In this document: one piece after another, positions 1-4,780 of the stretch
Layout of the letters: every line of letters starts with the position of its first letter
How positions within the stretch are numbered: position 1 is the first letter of the stretch
Source: Coriobacteriia bacterium
Lineage (GTDB): Bacteria > Actinomycetota > Coriobacteriia > WRKU01 > WQUG01
DNA length: 7,306 nt
Direction of reading: 5' to 3'
Assembly (NCBI GenBank): GCA_009779395.1
Contig: WREJ01000056.1
Coordinates: 1 to 7,306 of the forward strand
Notes under the pieces: model-generated
Seen by the model: only the letters and a program-made list of their open reading frames with translations
The model's database searches: none
What the model was told of the DNA's origin: nothing
Position numbers and translations under genes: made by a program

Positions 1-98
1 CAAGAAGAAAAATTTCTTCCAATAGCAGCATTAAGCTTGGTTTTTTTGGGAGCCCCCCCCCCCCCGTCAGATTTTGGGGTATAACGTTTGGCGGTCAT
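1..98 (-). CDS. Partial hypothetical protein with in-frame poly-G tract (5' end only)
   Basis: The frame starts at ATG 98 and is open to the window edge (32 full codons). It begins MTAKRYTPKSD, then four Gly codons made from a 13-G run, then APKKTKLNAAIGRNFSS. The N-terminus is basic and looks cytoplasmic; no family can be named from so little sequence. A GTGAG ribosome-binding-like sequence lies 6 bases before the ATG. An upstream in-frame ATG at 143 and GTG at 161 are alternative starts, since the frame is open back to about 224. The gene follows the recJ fusion on the same strand, 140 bases past its stop. With one more G the frame meets a stop within about 10 codons; with one fewer it stays open to the edge in another frame, so the ON length cannot be fixed from this window. 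The plus strand is also open here for 27 codons, so coding direction is inferred rather than proven. Confidence 0.45.
   Translation of the reverse strand, partial: MTAKRYTPKSDGGGGAPKKTKLNAAIGRNFSS
53..65. repeat. Homopolymer tract, C13 (+) / G13 (-)
   Basis: Thirteen consecutive C on the plus strand, read as 13 G on the minus strand inside the start of the left-edge reading frame. A T7 run (A7 on the minus strand, positions 41-47) lies only five bases away, so two slippage-prone tracts sit within 25 bases. Long G tracts near the 5' end of a gene are a standard substrate for slipped-strand phase variation. They are also where sequencing and assembly errors accumulate, so the exact count is uncertain. 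Confidence 0.9.
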
Positions 99-238
99 GG
101 CAGTCTCACTTTCGTTTGGGTGTCGTTTGCATGGTACAGTCATTGCAATTATTTCACGCACAACAGCACCATTTCTGGTGTAGGTGAAAATTATAATACC
201 AGTGGGCCTACTTCCACGAAATGTTCATGATTGGGCAT
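99..238 (-). promoter_or_regulatory. Intergenic leader with weak promoter candidate
   Basis: This gap separates the recJ stop from the left-edge gene. It holds TATAAT on the minus strand (195-190), a possible -10 element about 92 bases ahead of the ATG, but I see no convincing -35 at 16-18 bases. TATAAT also occurs on the plus strand at 192-197, because ATTATAAT is nearly symmetric. A short perfect hairpin, CACCA-GAAA-TGGTG on the minus strand (180-167), lies between the candidate promoter and the ATG. It has no T tract after it, so it is not a classical terminator. No clear terminator for recJ is visible. Confidence 0.2.
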
Positions 239-3200
239 TTATTCTGGCAGAATTGGTCGGGTAAAACGCTTGCGCAGCTGCTCTGCGGTCGATAACAGTG
301 CCCAGCGGCGAAACTCTTCAAAGTCTGCCTGTTCGTCCTGTCCTTCCCTATAGCGGACGCTTGATTGCAGGTCAACTTTGGCTGCGTCCTGGACTAGCGT
401 AATGGTTCTAGCAGAGGAATGACCAGCAGTGGTCACCAGACCCAGTTCGCGAAAAATGCCCAATCCCTGCGACACACTTTCTTCACGGAGGACTTGCACC
501 TCTGCCTCTGCTGAGGGGGGTGTTGCGGTGCTGGACGCACTCCGCCGCCTCTCTTTTCCCTTTGTCTTGTTATCAAAGGCACCGCTTTGTCGCAATTGGT
601 CGTTGCCCAGTTCTGCTAGTTCGCGGTTGGTGATTTTAAAGCCATTGCCCCACTCTGCGGTCAGTGTGCGCAGGACTTTGTACAGCGCTGCTAGGGACAG
701 GCGCGGGGGGGCTAGGGGCAGCAGGATAAAGCGGTTAATGCTGGCGTCTTCTTCGCTAAACAGCAGGTGAATGTAAGCGGGTTTACCGTCGCGCCCGCCG
801 CGACCCGACATCTGGTTAAACTCGACAGCAGAAAAAGGGAAGTGAAACAGCACAACATTGCGAATGTCAGGAATATTGACCCCCTCGCCAAAAGCAGAGG
901 TAGCAATGACAACCTGAATGTCGCCCTCGCGAAAGCGTTTTTCGACCTCGGCGCGTTCATCGCGCTTCATGCCGCCATTGTAAAAGGCTGTCTTCCAGGC
1001 AAGGTCGGGCAGGGTCTTTCTGATGCTGCGCGCCAGCCGCACCGATTCTGCCCGCGAGTTCACATAGACAACCAGCTTGCTGCCATCAGCAAGGGTCGTT
1101 GTTTCTGCTAGCTGTAGCAGATAATTTTGCTTGAAGTCACTGTGCTTAAAATTGCTGTTGCCCTTGCCGGCGGCACGCTTGTCGACCACATGCAGGTTCT
1201 CGCGCACATGCGGGTCAAGGACACGCTTGTTAATGTGTAGCGTTTCGCAAATGCGTGCTGCGACTTCTGTTCCTGCCGTGGCTGTCACCGCCAAAGTCAC
1301 AGGGCTGCCCAGTTTTTCAATTGCCTGACCAATGGCCCCGTATGCTGGCCTGTTGCCCGCTTTTGACTGTCCAATATGGTGAGCCTCGTCAATCACGACA
1401 AAGCCAACATCGCTTGCCTGTGCAAAAGATTCGGCGTGAAAATGCAGATATTCAGGTGTGGTCAGCACAATGTCGATGTGACCAGCAGACAGCTGCGCGT
1501 AACTGTCCTCGCGCTGAGCAACGTCAGTCTCGCCGGTGATGACGGCAATCTGTATGCCCACCTTTGCAAAAGCCTGCTCTAGATGAAAGGCCTGGTCAGA
1601 GACCAGCGCACGCAAAGGATAGACAAAAATGCTGGGTTTGCGCTGCTTAATCGCCGTCACCGCAGCGTGCATGTGAAAAATCAGCGACTTGCCGCGCCCC
1701 GTCGCCATAACCGTCAGAGTATTGTGCCCCTGCGCCAGCGACTGCAGCGTGTCAGCCTGCGCCGCATGAAGCGTATTCTCCCCAATAAAGACCTGTCGTA
1801 GCTCGTCGTGCAAGCTTTCCAGAGGGAGTCCGTCCAGGTGGGCGCGCTGCGCTTTGCCCGTATCTGCACCTACTACTGCCGCTGCGTCTGCGTCGGCACG
1901 TGCAATCAACACGTTGACCCCCCGCGAGTGCTTTTCGCTGTCATCAGCAGCAGTGCCGCCGGTGATATCTGCAACGACTGCCGTATAGGGAGTGCCCGCG
2001 TCAATCGCTGGTGCCAGTTCACGCACCAAATCGCGATTCAAAAAGCCCAGCTGCCCACCACGAATCCCGCGCAGGCGCGGCGCGACTACGGCAATGGCGT
2101 TGCGGTCAAAGTCGTTGGCACTGTCACGGACCAACTCTAAGGCTTCGCCTGGCTGCAGTTTCTCGACCAGTTCTTGACGCCCCTCAAAGGTCACGCCAAC
2201 AAGTTTTGTGTGAAAGCTGTCGACGTCGGTAATGCCGGCGTACTCGCGCCGCTGAATTATCTGATCTGCACGCCCGTACAGACCACGCAAAAAATCGTCA
2301 CCCTGCAGCGTCATGCTGATAATTTGCAGCTGCACACCCTGCCGCCCGCGAAAGGTGTCTTTTTCCAGGCGAAACAGAGCATCCGCCAATGCCGAGGGAG
2401 CCTGTCCATTGCCGCCCGTCCACTGCTCGATGTCCTGTGCACGAAACCAGATGGCAGGAACACGCGCCTCGCCTTGGGTGGCAGCAAAACGCAGGTGCGT
2501 GCCGTCGGCACCAACAACCTTTGCCTCTGCTACATCGATGTCTTTCACCTGAAAGACAGGACGCGGATTACCGGCACCACAGGGTTCTAGCTGCTGCAAT
2601 TCTTGTGCCACATCAAAGTTCAGGTCTTTAAGCTGCACGCTTAGGTCGAGGGTCTTTTCCTGGACAAACTCCTCCGCAGAAAGGGCGTCCAAATATGCCA
2701 GCAAGCGTTCTTCGAACTGTGCCAGCTGCGATGCCTTTAGCGTGAGCCCCGCGGCAGCCGCATGCCCCCCAAAATAGTCGAAAAGCTCACTGCAGGACGA
2801 CAGTGCTTTAAACAGATCGACGCTGCCGACGGTGCGCGCAGACCCTTCGGCGATGCCTTGGTCATTGATGCTTGCGATAATCGTCGGCACGCCATAGCGT
2901 TCCGCTAGACGTGAGGCAACAATGCCGCGCACCCCTTCGTGCCAGCCAGCACCCGCAAGAACCAAGGCGCGCTGCCCGTCGTAGCTACGCTGCAACTGCT
3001 GCAGAGCGGTGGCTTCCAGTTCTTTTTCAATCTGTTGGCGTTCTTGGTTGCGCTCGATCAGACGGCTTGCCAGTGTCGCTGCCTGGTCTGGGTCGTCAGC
3101 AAGCAGCAAATCCAATGCCTCAAGCGGGTCTGACACCCGTCCGGCAGCGTTTAGGCGCGGTGCAATCACAAAGGCTATACGGTCAGCCGTCACATCTGCT

Positions 3201-4036
3201 AGGTCAAAGGTCGTCAGCTGGTCAGCCAAAGCAGCGATTCCAGGTATTGGACGCGACTTCATCTGCTGCAAACCGGCAGCAACCAGCGCGCGACTTTCAC
3301 CGGTCAGCTGAATAACGTCAGCAACCGTACCCATCGCAGCCAGGTCTAAATATTCCAGCCACAGCAGCGTGTTTGCACGCCGAATCCCCAGTGCCTGAAC
3401 CACCTTTAGCGCAACAGCAGCACCACAAAGTTCACTGACAAAATGGGGAGGATAGCCATCTGCTGCAGCAGGTTCAACAGTATCAGCCACGTCCAGCTTT
3501 GGGTTGACCATCGGCACGCTGCGCGGTAAATGGTCCCCTGGCTCGTGATGATCAGTTACCACCACATCGATACCACTAGCCAGCAAAGTCTGAATCTCGA
3601 CATCCGCAGAGACCCCATTATCAACTGTCACCACTAGGTCAGGAGACAGCGCAATCAGCTTTGGCAGCGTATTGTGGTTCAGACCATAACCCTCGCCCAG
3701 CCGCCGAGGAATCACGTAGCTGACCTGCGCTGCCCCCAATTGCCGCAGCGCACGCACCAGCAAAGCCGTCGCACTAATCCCATCCAAATCGAAATCACCA
3801 AAGACGCAGATATGTTCCTGCGCGTCGAGTGCCTTTTCCAGCCGAGAAACCACCGCGTCCATACCAGAAAGCTCAAAGGGGTCGCGCCAATCACGTTTCA
3901 GGCTAGGCGCAAGAAAGTTCTGAACTGCCTGCACGCTGCTAAACCCACGAGCCACCAAAAGCTGCGCAAACAAAGCAGAGCAGCCCAGCAGAGATTGCAG
4001 TTCCTCGGCAAGTGATGATGATTGAAGGGATGTCAT
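239..4036 (-). CDS. recJ: RecJ exonuclease - HIRAN - RecQ-like DEAH helicase fusion
   Basis: Numbering is from the longest frame (TTG 4078, 1279 residues). ATG 4036 (residue 15, giving 1265 aa) is preferred because RecJ homology begins soon after it and an AGGTGG lies upstream. RecJ part: DHH motifs GDFDLDG (94-100), VDNG (152-155), DHH (176-178), MGTVADV (249-255); DHHA1 motifs RLNAAGR (308-314) and GGHAAAAG (437-444); RecJ OB fold about 477-590. HIRAN domain about 624-710 (VGVTFEGRQE, DRNAIAV, ITGG). Helicase about 750-1125: Walker A ATGRGKS (792-798), DEAH (897-900), TATA (932-935), ATSAFGEGVNIP (1059-1070), MSGRGGRDG (1090-1098). The C-terminal ~150 residues look winged-helix-like. There is no cysteine after motif VI, so the RecQ zinc domain is absent, and no HRDC domain is evident. 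Ordinary RecJ is about 550-800 aa. Known roles: RecQ unwinds 3'-5' while RecJ digests the 5' strand in RecF-pathway resection, so the fusion likely couples the two. The preceding antitoxin gene ends 56 bases upstream on the same strand. Confidence 0.93.
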   Translation of the reverse strand: MTSLQSSSLAEELQSLLGCSALFAQLLVARGFSSVQAVQNFLAPSLKRDWRDPFELSGMDAVVSRLEKALDAQEHICVFGDFDLDGISATALLVRALRQLGAAQVSYVIPRRLGEGYGLNHNTLPKLIALSPDLVVTVDNGVSADVEIQTLLASGIDVVVTDHHEPGDHLPRSVPMVNPKLDVADTVEPAAADGYPPHFVSELCGAAVALKVVQALGIRRANTLLWLEYLDLAAMGTVADVIQLTGESRALVAAGLQQMKSRPIPGIAALADQLTTFDLADVTADRIAFVIAPRLNAAGRVSDPLEALDLLLADDPDQAATLASRLIERNQERQQIEKELEATALQQLQRSYDGQRALVLAGAGWHEGVRGIVASRLAERYGVPTIIASINDQGIAEGSARTVGSVDLFKALSSCSELFDYFGGHAAAAGLTLKASQLAQFEERLLAYLDALSAEEFVQEKTLDLSVQLKDLNFDVAQELQQLEPCGAGNPRPVFQVKDIDVAEAKVVGADGTHLRFAATQGEARVPAIWFRAQDIEQWTGGNGQAPSALADALFRLEKDTFRGRQGVQLQIISMTLQGDDFLRGLYGRADQIIQRREYAGITDVDSFHTKLVGVTFEGRQELVEKLQPGEALELVRDSANDFDRNAIAVVAPRLRGIRGGQLGFLNRDLVRELAPAIDAGTPYTAVVADITGGTAADDSEKHSRGVNVLIARADADAAAVVGADTGKAQRAHLDGLPLESLHDELRQVFIGENTLHAAQADTLQSLAQGHNTLTVMATGRGKSLIFHMHAAVTAIKQRKPSIFVYPLRALVSDQAFHLEQAFAKVGIQIAVITGETDVAQREDSYAQLSAGHIDIVLTTPEYLHFHAESFAQASDVGFVVIDEAHHIGQSKAGNRPAYGAIGQAIEKLGSPVTLAVTATAGTEVAARICETLHINKRVLDPHVRENLHVVDKRAAGKGNSNFKHSDFKQNYLLQLAETTTLADGSKLVVYVNSRAESVRLARSIRKTLPDLAWKTAFYNGGMKRDERAEVEKRFREGDIQVVIATSAFGEGVNIPDIRNVVLFHFPFSAVEFNQMSGRGGRDGKPAYIHLLFSEEDASINRFILLPLAPPRLSLAALYKVLRTLTAEWGNGFKITNRELAELGNDQLRQSGAFDNKTKGKERRRSASSTATPPSAEAEVQVLREESVSQGLGIFRELGLVTTAGHSSARTITLVQDAAKVDLQSSVRYREGQDEQADFEEFRRWALLSTAEQLRKRFTRPILPE

Positions 4037-4049
4037 AAGATGAATTCTA

Positions 4050-4055
4050 CCACCT
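4050..4055 (-). promoter_or_regulatory. Ribosome-binding site candidate for the recJ fusion
   Basis: AGGTGG on the minus strand lies 13 bases before ATG 4036, longer than the usual 5-9. The upstream TTG at 4078 has no purine-rich site before it, so ATG 4036 remains the better start. The site is part of a tandem duplication (4052-4073). Confidence 0.45.
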
Positions 4056-4073
4056 GGATGCGACCTGGATGCG
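4052..4073. repeat. Perfect 11-bp tandem duplication upstream of recJ
   Basis: ACCTGGATGCG occurs twice with no gap (4052-4062 and 4063-4073). On the minus strand each copy carries AGGT, so the duplication doubles part of the ribosome-binding sequence ahead of recJ. It lies in the spacer between the antitoxin stop and ATG 4036. Confidence 0.85.
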
Positions 4074-4092
4074 TTCAAACTGTTGTATTTGT

Positions 4093-4422
4093 TCAGCGAA
4101 ACTCGATATGTAGCTTTTTCCCAAAACCCTTTGCCAGGTGAGTAAGGGTGCGCACGTTGGGAATGCTGCGACCTGTTTCGATTCGACTGATATTTGACTG
4201 CTTTAGACCACTGCGCTCTGCTAGTTGTTTTTGCGTCAAGCCTGTTTCAAATCGCGCATCAATAATTGCTCGTAAAGCCTGATGCTCACCCTCGAGAGCA
4301 TCGTATTCTTTCCGAAATGCTGGGTCTTTCAGCAGCTGTTCTTTATGTTTCGCAAAATTGCTCATCACACTTTCCTGCTCTCGTCCATTGGGCAAGCTGT
4401 AGTACTCAATTCGAAACGCCAC
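4093..4422 (-). CDS. higA: HigA-type XRE antitoxin, orphan, with HigB-like N-terminal extension
   Basis: The frame is 109 residues from GTG 4422. Residues 20-109 match the HigA pattern: an N-terminal helical region with LLKDPAFRKEYDALEGE (30-46), an XRE helix-turn-helix at about 61-84 (GLTQKQLAERSG, then KQSNISRIETG), and the typical strand-forming tail GKKLHIEFR. HigA neutralises the HigB mRNA interferase and represses its own operon by binding DNA. No toxin gene is present. Residues 1-16 (MAFRIEYYSLPNGREQ) instead resemble the first residues of a Gp49/HigB toxin. GTG 4422 has a good AGGAGA site; ATG 4365 is the probable ancestral antitoxin start (90 aa) and has its own AGGAAA site. Both starts may be used. 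recJ follows on the same strand and is likely co-transcribed. The family call is confident; the native start is not. Confidence 0.85.
   Translation of the reverse strand: MAFRIEYYSLPNGREQESVMSNFAKHKEQLLKDPAFRKEYDALEGEHQALRAIIDARFETGLTQKQLAERSGLKQSNISRIETGRSIPNVRTLTHLAKGFGKKLHIEFR
4371..4376 (-). promoter_or_regulatory. Internal ribosome-binding site for the antitoxin proper
   Basis: AGGAAA on the minus strand lies 5 bases before ATG 4365, inside the longer antitoxin frame. In an intact higBA operon this is where the antitoxin's own ribosome-binding site would be. It marks the right side of the presumed deletion junction and makes ATG 4365 a credible start. Confidence 0.55.
4375..4422 (-). 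pseudogene. Remnant of a HigB/Gp49-family toxin N-terminus
   Basis: The first 16 codons encode MAFRIEYYSLPNGREQ. HigB/Gp49 toxins typically open with a strand of the form 'f.vEYY...NGkepV..FL', which this matches in IEYY and NG. Where the rest of the ~110-residue toxin should follow, the sequence changes to AGGAAA plus a short spacer and the antitoxin ATG. This fits an in-frame deletion of nearly the whole toxin. The match is short and judged by eye. Confidence 0.5.
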
Positions 4423-4427
4423 CCCAG

Positions 4428-4433
4428 TCTCCT
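4428..4433 (-). promoter_or_regulatory. Ribosome-binding site for GTG 4422
   Basis: AGGAGA on the minus strand lies 5 bases before GTG 4422. It is the strongest such site in the window and supports translation from the toxin-like start. It is close enough to the promoter -10 that the mRNA may begin within or just before it. Confidence 0.65.
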
Positions 4434-4436
4434 ATC

Positions 4437-4465
4437 AGTTTATTCCTTTTTTGATATATTGTCAA
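4437..4465 (-). promoter_or_regulatory. Sigma-70-type promoter for the antitoxin-recJ operon
   Basis: On the minus strand a consensus -35 TTGACA (4465-4460) is followed by a 17-base spacer and TAAACT (4442-4437, 4 of 6 matches to TATAAT). Transcription would start near 4430, giving a leader of only about 8 bases before GTG 4422. Such a short leader could weaken initiation at GTG 4422 relative to ATG 4365. Confidence 0.65.
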
Positions 4466-4476
4466 TACCCTCAACA

Positions 4477-4494
4477 GGTACTTGTGATAGTACC
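4477..4494. promoter_or_regulatory. Perfect inverted repeat, candidate operator
   Basis: GGTACT-TGTGAT-AGTACC: two perfect 6-bp arms around a 6-bp spacer, ending 11 bp upstream of the antitoxin -35. A perfect 8-bp palindrome, CCAATTGG (4493-4500), overlaps its right edge. The size and symmetry fit a dimeric helix-turn-helix protein, and HigA proteins autoregulate through such sites, so HigA binding is the simplest guess. An activator site is also possible because the repeat lies upstream of the promoter. Confidence 0.5.
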
Positions 4495-4501
4495 AATTGG
4501 C

Positions 4502-4578
4502 GATTAAAGATCGCTTAAACATTGATTAAATTTCGCTTAAACTTTCATTAAACAGTGCTTAAGCATCGATTAAAAATG
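4502..4578. repeat. Seven-unit 11-bp tandem array with TTAA cores
   Basis: TTAA begins at 4504, 4515, 4526, 4537, 4548, 4559 and 4570, an exact 11-bp period over seven copies. Units start two bases earlier: GATTAAAGATC, GCTTAAACATT, GATTAAATTTC, GCTTAAACTTT, CATTAAACAGT, GCTTAAGCATC, GATTAAAAATG. The first 6-8 bases are conserved, alternating largely between GATTAAA and GCTTAAAC, and the last 3-4 are free. The sixth unit contains a 10-bp palindrome (TGCTTAAGCA, 4556-4565). This is not a simple microsatellite, because the spacer positions vary while the core is kept, which suggests selection on the core and its phase. Head-to-tail sites at 11 bp are known for OmpR/PhoB-family response regulators (Pho box of enterics, TTAACA-like boxes of Bacillus PhoP). 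The array lies about 37 bp upstream of the antitoxin -35 and about 160 bp upstream of the right-hand promoter. Confidence 0.9.
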
Positions 4579-4604
4579 CAGGTGAGACACTGTGGAAAAC
4601 AGCG

Positions 4605-4616
4605 GATTGCGCAATC
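4605..4616. promoter_or_regulatory. Perfect 12-bp palindrome
   Basis: GATTGCGCAATC is its own reverse complement. It lies 26 bp past the TTAA array in the divergent intergenic region. It may be a dimer-binding operator; there is no T tract and no gene end beside it, so a terminator is unlikely. Confidence 0.4.
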
Positions 4617-4633
4617 TGAAAAAGGTGAGAAAA

Positions 4634-4653
4634 ATTTCATTTTTTACTGAAAT
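4634..4653. promoter_or_regulatory. 6-8-6 inverted repeat in AT-rich DNA
   Basis: ATTTCA and TGAAAT form perfect 6-bp arms around an 8-base T-rich spacer. The DNA is AT-rich, so chance occurrence is fairly likely. The words AGGTGAGA at 4580-4587 and 4623-4630 also repeat directly just upstream. Confidence 0.25.
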
Positions 4654-4740
4654 AGGGCATGAGTGCGTACAGACGGATACGATTTGCACTAAAGCGAAAT
4701 TTGGAAAGCAGCATCTTGCGGCTACTGCCTACTGACAAAC

Positions 4741-4749
4741 TGTTAAAAT
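4741..4749 (+). promoter_or_regulatory. Extended -10 promoter candidate for the glycan operon
   Basis: TGTTAAAAT fits an extended -10 (TG, one base, then TAAAAT, 5 of 6 matches). No good -35 is found at 16-18 bases; TTGCGG (4716-4721) is 22 bases away. Transcription would start near 4756, giving a leader of about 25 bases. A perfect palindrome ACAGCTGT (4751-4758) covers that start. A weak -35 would fit a promoter that depends on an activator. Confidence 0.4.
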
Positions 4750-4770
4750 TACAGCTGTTTCCATTGACGA

Positions 4771-4775
4771 AAGGG
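4771..4775 (+). promoter_or_regulatory. Ribosome-binding site for the O-antigen ligase-family gene
   Basis: AAGGG lies 5 bases before ATG 4781. It supports this ATG, the first of the frame, as the start. Confidence 0.55.
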
Positions 4776-4780
4776 TTGGG

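Noticed and set aside
1..84. Plus-strand open frame from the left edge, ending TAA 82-84, with a hydrophobic stretch and PPPP
   Set aside because: Only 27 codons with no start in view. The minus-strand frame has a start, a ribosome-binding-like site and a more gene-like beginning, though the evidence is not decisive.
167..180. CACCA/TGGTG hairpin as a terminator for recJ
   Set aside because: The stem is only 5 bp and no T tract follows on the minus strand.
429..4015. Numerous plus-strand open frames opposite the recJ fusion
   Set aside because: They are shadows of a single long conserved coding frame, with no family motifs of their own.
4036..4078. TTG 4078 as the recJ start
   Set aside because: No ribosome-binding site precedes it, and the extra 14 residues include the translation of the 11-bp tandem duplication.
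4502..4578. TTAA array as a CRISPR array
   Set aside because: The units are 11 bp with 3-4 variable bases; CRISPR needs repeats of about 23-47 bp and spacers of similar size.
4576..4650. 24-codon plus-strand ORF starting at the end of the TTAA array
   Set aside because: No ribosome-binding site, very short, and its start lies within the repeat array.
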